Assembly (NCBI GenBank): GCA_007122555.1 | Contig: SKTL01000407.1 | Coordinates: 1 to 10,983, forward strand | Length of the DNA: 10,983 nt | Origin: Thermomicrobiaceae bacterium | GTDB taxonomy: Bacteria > Chloroflexota > Chloroflexia > Thermomicrobiales > Thermomicrobiaceae | Direction of reading: 5' to 3' | Shown: piece after piece, positions 7,354 through 10,983 of the stretch | Position numbering within the stretch: position 1 is the stretch's first letter | Layout of the letters: the number at the start of each line of letters is the position of its first letter | Program-made: the position numbers and the translations under genes | The notes under the pieces: generated by a model | The model's input: the letters and a program-made list of their open reading frames with translations, nothing else | Told to the model about the DNA's origin: nothing | The model's database searches: none

Positions 7354-7377
7354 CCACCGCGAATTGCCCGGATGCCG

Positions 7378-7386
7378 TGCTATAAT
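7378..7386 (+). promoter_or_regulatory. Extended -10 promoter of gatB
   Basis: TGCTATAAT is a perfect TGn-TATAAT extended -10 element. No good -35 is seen at the usual spacing, which is normal for extended -10 promoters. Transcription would start about 7392-7394, leaving a 5' leader of about 25 nt before the ATG at 7417. It lies inside the upstream extension of the gatB reading frame and therefore argues against any start before it. Confidence 0.7.
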
Positions 7387-7416
7387 CGCGGCACTCTGTG
7401 GGCGGTTCGCAGACAC

Positions 7417-8886
7417 ATGACAGGGGAGATTTTGGAGTTCGAAACGATCATCGGTCTTGAGGTTCACGCGCAGCTGCTGACACGCTCAAAGATGTTCTGT
7501 CAGTGCTCGGCGGCCTATGCATCGACCGATCCGAATACGCATGTGTGTCCGGTCTGTCTGGGACTGCCCGGTGCGTTGCCGGTGATCAATCATGGCGCCG
7601 TTCAGGCAACGATTATGACCGGTCTGGCGCTGAATTGCACGATTCCGGAATTCAGCAAGTTCGACCGGAAGAACTACATCTACCCAGACCTGATGAAGGG
7701 ATATCAGATTTCCCAGTATGATCTTCCACTCTGCGAAGCGGGTCATTTGTCAATGGTCGTTGATGGCGCACGGAAAGACATCGGGATCACACGTGTCCAT
7801 CTGGAAGAAGACACAGCCCGGCTGGTGCACCGATCGTCGAATGGAATCGGATACAGCCTGGTCGATGTGAACCGATCTGGCGTGCCGCTGATGGAGATCG
7901 TCAGCGACCCGGATATGCGATCACCGGAAGAAGCTCGCGCCTACCTGATGGCCTTGCGTCAGATCCTTCGTTACATAGGCGTGTCGACAGCGAACATGGA
8001 AGAAGGAGCCTTCCGGTGCGATGCGAATATCTCGCAGCGTTCACTGGACGGCAGGGTCGTCGGCCCGAAGGTCGAAATCAAGAACATGAACAGTTTTCGG
8101 TCCGTTGAGCGGGCGCTGACATTCGAGGTCGAACGCCAGCGCAAGGCGTTGCGCAACGGCGAGGCGCTGGAGCAGGAAACCCGCGGCTGGGTGGAAGATC
8201 GCGGAATCACGGTATCGCAGCGCACCAAAGAATTCGCGCACGACTACCGGTATTTTCCCGAGCCTGACCTGCCGCCGCTGGTGCTTGATCGCGCAGAAGT
8301 TTCCGATATTGAGCGCCGCATGGCTGAACTTCCCGCTGCGCGACGAGACCGGTTCATTGAGCAGTATCAACTGAACGAACGTGAGGCCGAACTGCTTACC
8401 GTTGAGCGCGAGGTCGCTGACTTTTTCGAGGCGACGGTTGAAGGTAAGGTCGAGAGCGCCCGGGAGGCGTCCAACTGGATTACCGGCGAGATCTTTGCGC
8501 TGATGCGAGATTCCGGCCTCGAGCTCGATGATGTTAATGTGAGTCCTGCCCAGATTCGAGAGCTGATCGACCTTGTCGATCAGGACACGATTAATCATCG
8601 AACAGCAAAAGGAGTGCTGGTCGCCGTCCACGAATCCGGCAAGGATCCGAAAGCGATTGTGGAAGAACGGGGACTGGCGCAGGTGAGCGATGAGGCTCAG
8701 TTGTTGGCAGTGGTGCAGAACGTGGTGGATGAGCACCCGGATGCGGTTATCGATTACCAGAACGGAAAGAAGGCGGCGATCGGCTTCTTGATCGGACAGG
8801 TCATGAGGCGGATGCGCGGAACGGCGAATCCCGGCGTAGCCAGGAAACTGCTGGAGCAAACGCTTTCCGAACGAGTAACGTCCTAG
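7417..8886 (+). CDS. gatB: Aspartyl/glutamyl-tRNA(Asn/Gln) amidotransferase subunit B
   Basis: The GatB subunit of the GatCAB complex, which phosphorylates and amidates misacylated Glu-tRNA(Gln) and/or Asp-tRNA(Asn) using ammonia from GatA. 489 residues from the chosen start, close to the usual 475-490. The kinase-like catalytic domain opens with FETIIGLEVHAQL. The zinc-site cysteines C28/C30 (MFCQC) and C44/C47 (CPVCLGLPG) are present, as are HLEEDTARL (129-136), VDVNRSGVPLMEIVSDPD (149-166), EEGAFRCDANIS (195-206) and KVEIKNMNS (218-226). The tRNA-binding helical/YqeY tail spans about 330-485. The frame is open back to an ATG at 7312, but that start precedes the extended -10 element and adds 35 residues with no GatB similarity, so ATG 7417 is preferred. 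TTG at 7432, with AGGGGAG just before it, is possible but the spacing (3 nt) is too short. The ribosome binding site for 7417 is weak. gatA and gatC are not in the window. A terminator follows. Confidence 0.95.
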   Translation: MTGEILEFETIIGLEVHAQLLTRSKMFCQCSAAYASTDPNTHVCPVCLGLPGALPVINHGAVQATIMTGLALNCTIPEFSKFDRKNYIYPDLMKGYQISQYDLPLCEAGHLSMVVDGARKDIGITRVHLEEDTARLVHRSSNGIGYSLVDVNRSGVPLMEIVSDPDMRSPEEARAYLMALRQILRYIGVSTANMEEGAFRCDANISQRSLDGRVVGPKVEIKNMNSFRSVERALTFEVERQRKALRNGEALEQETRGWVEDRGITVSQRTKEFAHDYRYFPEPDLPPLVLDRAEVSDIERRMAELPAARRDRFIEQYQLNEREAELLTVEREVADFFEATVEGKVESAREASNWITGEIFALMRDSGLELDDVNVSPAQIRELIDLVDQDTINHRTAKGVLVAVHESGKDPKAIVEERGLAQVSDEAQLLAVVQNVVDEHPDAVIDYQNGKKAAIGFLIGQVMRRMRGTANPGVARKLLEQTLSERVTS

Positions 8887-8893
8887 GATGATC

Positions 8894-8932
8894 TGGAGGT
8901 TCGCGGCATGAGGCGGGCCTCCATTTTTCTTG
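8894..8932 (+). terminator. Rho-independent terminator of gatB
   Basis: TGGAGG (8894-8899) pairs with CCTCCA (8918-8923), with an alternative tighter GAGG/CCTC stem inside. It is followed by TTTTTCTT at 8924-8931. It begins 8 nt after the gatB stop. Confidence 0.7.
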
Positions 8933-9036
8933 CCAGACTGGTATCGCGCCGCCGGATTACCGGTTCAGCGATGCATGTGGTTATTCGACAAACACGCCAC
9001 GTGCCGGATGCTGACAACTGAGAAGGGGTTCCAGCA

Positions 9037-10314
9037 ATGGTTGTCGAGAGTCCCGCTCGCGATTCCCATGAACCGAATATTTTCGACTACGCAGTAGAAC
9101 AGTTCAACATCGCTGCTGATGTCATCGGCCTGGATGACGATATGCGCCGGGTGCTCAGCACCTGTAAGCGTGAACTGACCGTGAATTTCCCGGTGGAGAT
9201 GGACGATGGTTCTGTGCAGGTGTTTACCGGGCACCGGGTGCAGCACAACATCGGCGCCGGACCGTCAAAAGGCGGGATCCGGTACCATCCAGATGTCACC
9301 GCCGAGGAAGTCAAAGCGCTGGCGATGTGGATGACCTGGAAATGCGCGGTCGTCGGTCTGCCTTATGGCGGTGGCAAAGGCGGCGTTCGCGTCAATCCGA
9401 AGCTGCTCTCCCAGAATGAGCTTCAGAACCTCACGCGGCGTTATACGTCCGAGATTTCAATCATGATCGGTCCGCACAGCGACATCCCGGCGCCGGACGT
9501 CAACACTAACCCGCAAGTCATGGCCTGGATAATGGATACCTACGGCATGCACCAGGGCGGCGTGGTTGATCCTGCTGTCGTGACCGGCAAACCGATTCTC
9601 CTCGGAGGCTCTGCCGGACGGTTCGAAGCGACCGGGCGCGGATGTGTCTACGCGATCGCTGAGGCGACCAGGAAATACGGCATGGAATTCCACAACGCGC
9701 GCGTTGTCGTGCAGGGATTCGGAAACGCCGGCGCGACTGTCGCCCGGATCATGCATGATGAGGGGTGCCGCGTGATTGCAGTGAGCGATTCCCGCGGCGG
9801 CACATACAATCCTGACGGGCTGGACATTCACGCGGTGGATGAACACAAGCGGCATAACGACACTGTCGCCAGTTTCAAGGGTGGCGAACCCGTTTCCAAT
9901 GCGGATTTGCTGGAACTCGATTGTGACATTCTGGTTCCCGCGGCGTTGGAGGGACAGATTACGAAGGAGAACGCAGCGCGGATCAAAGCGCGGCTGGTTG
10001 CCGAAGCCGCCAATGGCCCGACGACGCCTGAGGCCGACCGAATTCTGCACGATAACGGGGTGATCATTCTTCCGGATATCTACGCGAATGCCGGCGGCGT
10101 CACGGTTTCCTACTTCGAGTGGGTGCAGGGACTGCAATCGTTCATCTGGACGGAAGACGAAGTCAATTCACGATTGCACAAGGTGATGGCGGACGCCTTC
10201 GAAGCAGTCCACAGTGTCTCGCAACAGTATCAGGTTCATATGCGGACGGCGGCCATGGCGCGCTCGATTCAGCGAGTGGCCGAGTTCGCCCGCGTGCGAG
10301 GGATTTATCCGTAG
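9037..10314 (+). CDS. gdhA: Glutamate dehydrogenase (Glu/Leu/Phe/Val dehydrogenase family)
   Basis: Interconverts glutamate and 2-oxoglutarate plus ammonia with NAD(P)(H), linking nitrogen and carbon metabolism; normally a cytoplasmic hexamer. At 425 aa it is the standard length of the short bacterial/archaeal GDH class. The substrate domain carries GHRVQHNIGAGPSKGGIRYH (65-84), K102 in MTWKCAVVGLPYGG, catalytic K114 in GGGKGG, and catalytic D154 in PAPDVNT. The dinucleotide domain has GFGNAG at 227-232. The strand-2 end is VSDSRGG with acidic D251, which favours NAD over NADP; this is inference. The glycine-rich loop reads GGSAGRFEATGRG. The ATG has GAAGGGG 8 nt upstream. It stands alone: the gatB terminator lies upstream and a strong hairpin downstream. 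No convincing promoter was found in 8933-9036. Specificity for glutamate rather than branched-chain amino acids is likely but not proven. Confidence 0.93.
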   Translation: MVVESPARDSHEPNIFDYAVEQFNIAADVIGLDDDMRRVLSTCKRELTVNFPVEMDDGSVQVFTGHRVQHNIGAGPSKGGIRYHPDVTAEEVKALAMWMTWKCAVVGLPYGGGKGGVRVNPKLLSQNELQNLTRRYTSEISIMIGPHSDIPAPDVNTNPQVMAWIMDTYGMHQGGVVDPAVVTGKPILLGGSAGRFEATGRGCVYAIAEATRKYGMEFHNARVVVQGFGNAGATVARIMHDEGCRVIAVSDSRGGTYNPDGLDIHAVDEHKRHNDTVASFKGGEPVSNADLLELDCDILVPAALEGQITKENAARIKARLVAEAANGPTTPEADRILHDNGVIILPDIYANAGGVTVSYFEWVQGLQSFIWTEDEVNSRLHKVMADAFEAVHSVSQQYQVHMRTAAMARSIQRVAEFARVRGIYP

Positions 10315-10345
10315 CGGGCGTCCGAAGTAGCGAAAGTCATGAGCG

Positions 10346-10385
10346 TGCGGCCGGTTGACCGGCCGCATTTGTGTACGTTCACAAA
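10346..10385. terminator. Terminator hairpins between convergent gdhA and trkA-like genes
   Basis: A perfect 9-bp stem TGCGGCCGG (10346-10354) / CCGGCCGCA (10359-10367) with a TTGA loop is followed on the plus strand by TTTGTGT. A second dyad, TTTGTG (10368-10373) / CACAAA (10380-10385), adjoins it. The pair most likely ends gdhA transcription and may also slow minus-strand transcription coming from the trkA-like gene. The U tract is short. Confidence 0.6.
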
Positions 10386-10396
10386 GGCGTCAGGAG

Positions 10397-10983
10397 TTAT
10401 GCCGGGTCGTCAGTCAGGAGCTGGCGGAGCTGCTCTTCCTGAGCGCGGCGGGAGACGACGATCAGTTCGTCGCCCGGTTGAATCACTGTTTGCCCGCTGG
10501 GAATGATCAGTTCGCCTTTGCGGAGCATGGCCGTGATGATGACATCTCTCGGAAATCGGATGTCCTGAATCTCGCGATTGATTACCTCGGAGTTGGACGA
10601 CACTTTGACTTCGACGATCGCCAGCTCTTCGTGTTTAAGCGCCAACAAGTGTACGAACGGCAAGTCCGGGATCTGCTGCTCGATCATGTTCATAATGACA
10701 TTGGTGTTGCTGACCGTGGCGTCGATGCCGAGCATCCGGAAAACTTCTTCATTCTTGGGGTTGTTGACGCGAGCGATCGTCCGTTTGACTTCGAATCGCT
10801 CTTTGGCGACCTGGCAAATGACCAGATTATCTTCGTCGTCGCCGGTGACGGCGATAACGACATCGGCCCGGGCCGCGCCGGCTTCCTGCAGGCGGGATGC
10901 CTCCGCCGCGTCTCCCTGCATGATCGCGGCGCCGAACTGCTCCAGATAGATATCGCATTTGGCGGGGTTCTTCTCGATCAACA
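10397..10983 (-). CDS. trkA: TrkA-type K+ uptake regulatory (RCK) protein, 5' end outside window
   Basis: A cytoplasmic gating subunit of a Trk/Ktr potassium transporter, which binds NAD(H) or adenine nucleotides. The frame stays open through the right edge, so the true start and the GxGxxG part of the Rossmann fold lie outside. About 195 residues are visible. The remaining RCK-N part shows LIEKNPAKC, IMQGDAAEASRLQEAG and ARADVVIAVTGDDEDNLVIC (the last includes the DDE/DN motif typical of TrkA), then RTIARVNNPKNEEVF. An RCK-C/TrkA-C domain follows in about the last 80 residues (ending GELIIPSGQTVIQPGDELIVVSR). A single RCK unit of this length is like KtrA or the single-domain TrkA proteins rather than the doubled E. 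coli TrkA, although an upstream duplicate cannot be excluded. It converges on gdhA. Confidence 0.88.
   Translation of the reverse strand, partial: LIEKNPAKCDIYLEQFGAAIMQGDAAEASRLQEAGAARADVVIAVTGDDEDNLVICQVAKERFEVKRTIARVNNPKNEEVFRMLGIDATVSNTNVIMNMIEQQIPDLPFVHLLALKHEELAIVEVKVSSNSEVINREIQDIRFPRDVIITAMLRKGELIIPSGQTVIQPGDELIVVSRRAQEEQLRQLLTDDPA

Noticed and set aside
8041..8859. 272-codon open frame on the minus strand opposite gatB
   Set aside because: A mirror of the gatB codon pattern; no family motifs and it ends inside the conserved gene.
9457..10137. 226-codon minus-strand frame opposite glutamate dehydrogenase
   Set aside because: Antisense shadow of an intact gene; His/Arg-rich composition without motifs.

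Overview
The window is GC-rich, gene-dense bacterial DNA with eight protein genes, two of them cut by the window edges. I see no tRNA, rRNA, CRISPR array or mobile element. It looks like a chromosomal core and energy-metabolism region. The taxon cannot be fixed from the sequence. A Chloroflexota-like (for example Thermomicrobia or SAR202-type) bacterium is my best guess, held weakly, from the overall flavour of the proteins and gene mix.

Layout. The left half (1-5525) is read from the minus strand as two transcription units. The upstream unit is a NuoG / formate-dehydrogenase-alpha-like iron-sulfur protein followed 30 bp later by a NuoI-like ferredoxin. It has a candidate sigma70-type promoter near 5719-5746, a leader of about 185 nt, and a terminator-like hairpin at 2591-2628. 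The downstream unit is an ALDH21-like aldehyde dehydrogenase followed 30 bp later by a type II NADH dehydrogenase that runs off the left edge. The right half (5839-10314) is plus strand: a membrane-anchored M23 (LytM) peptidoglycan peptidase, gatB with a clear extended -10 promoter, and a glutamate dehydrogenase. A TrkA-type K+ regulatory subunit enters from the right edge on the minus strand, convergent with the glutamate dehydrogenase.

How they fit together. Several genes deal with NAD(H) and electron flow. The aldehyde dehydrogenase and glutamate dehydrogenase make NAD(P)H, NDH-2 passes NADH electrons to quinone, and the NuoG/NuoI pair carries a chain of up to seven iron-sulfur clusters by motif count. 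gatB (tRNA amidation) and the M23 enzyme (cell wall) are housekeeping genes, and TrkA controls potassium uptake.

The most unusual object is the NuoG-like protein. Its N-terminal half has the five-cluster layout of soluble NAD-linked formate dehydrogenases and [FeFe]-hydrogenase-type proteins. In its molybdopterin domain the Cys/Sec-His pair and the relay lysine of formate dehydrogenase are replaced, and the C-terminal dinucleotide-binding domain is absent. It is paired directly with nuoI, without nuoH or nuoF in the window.
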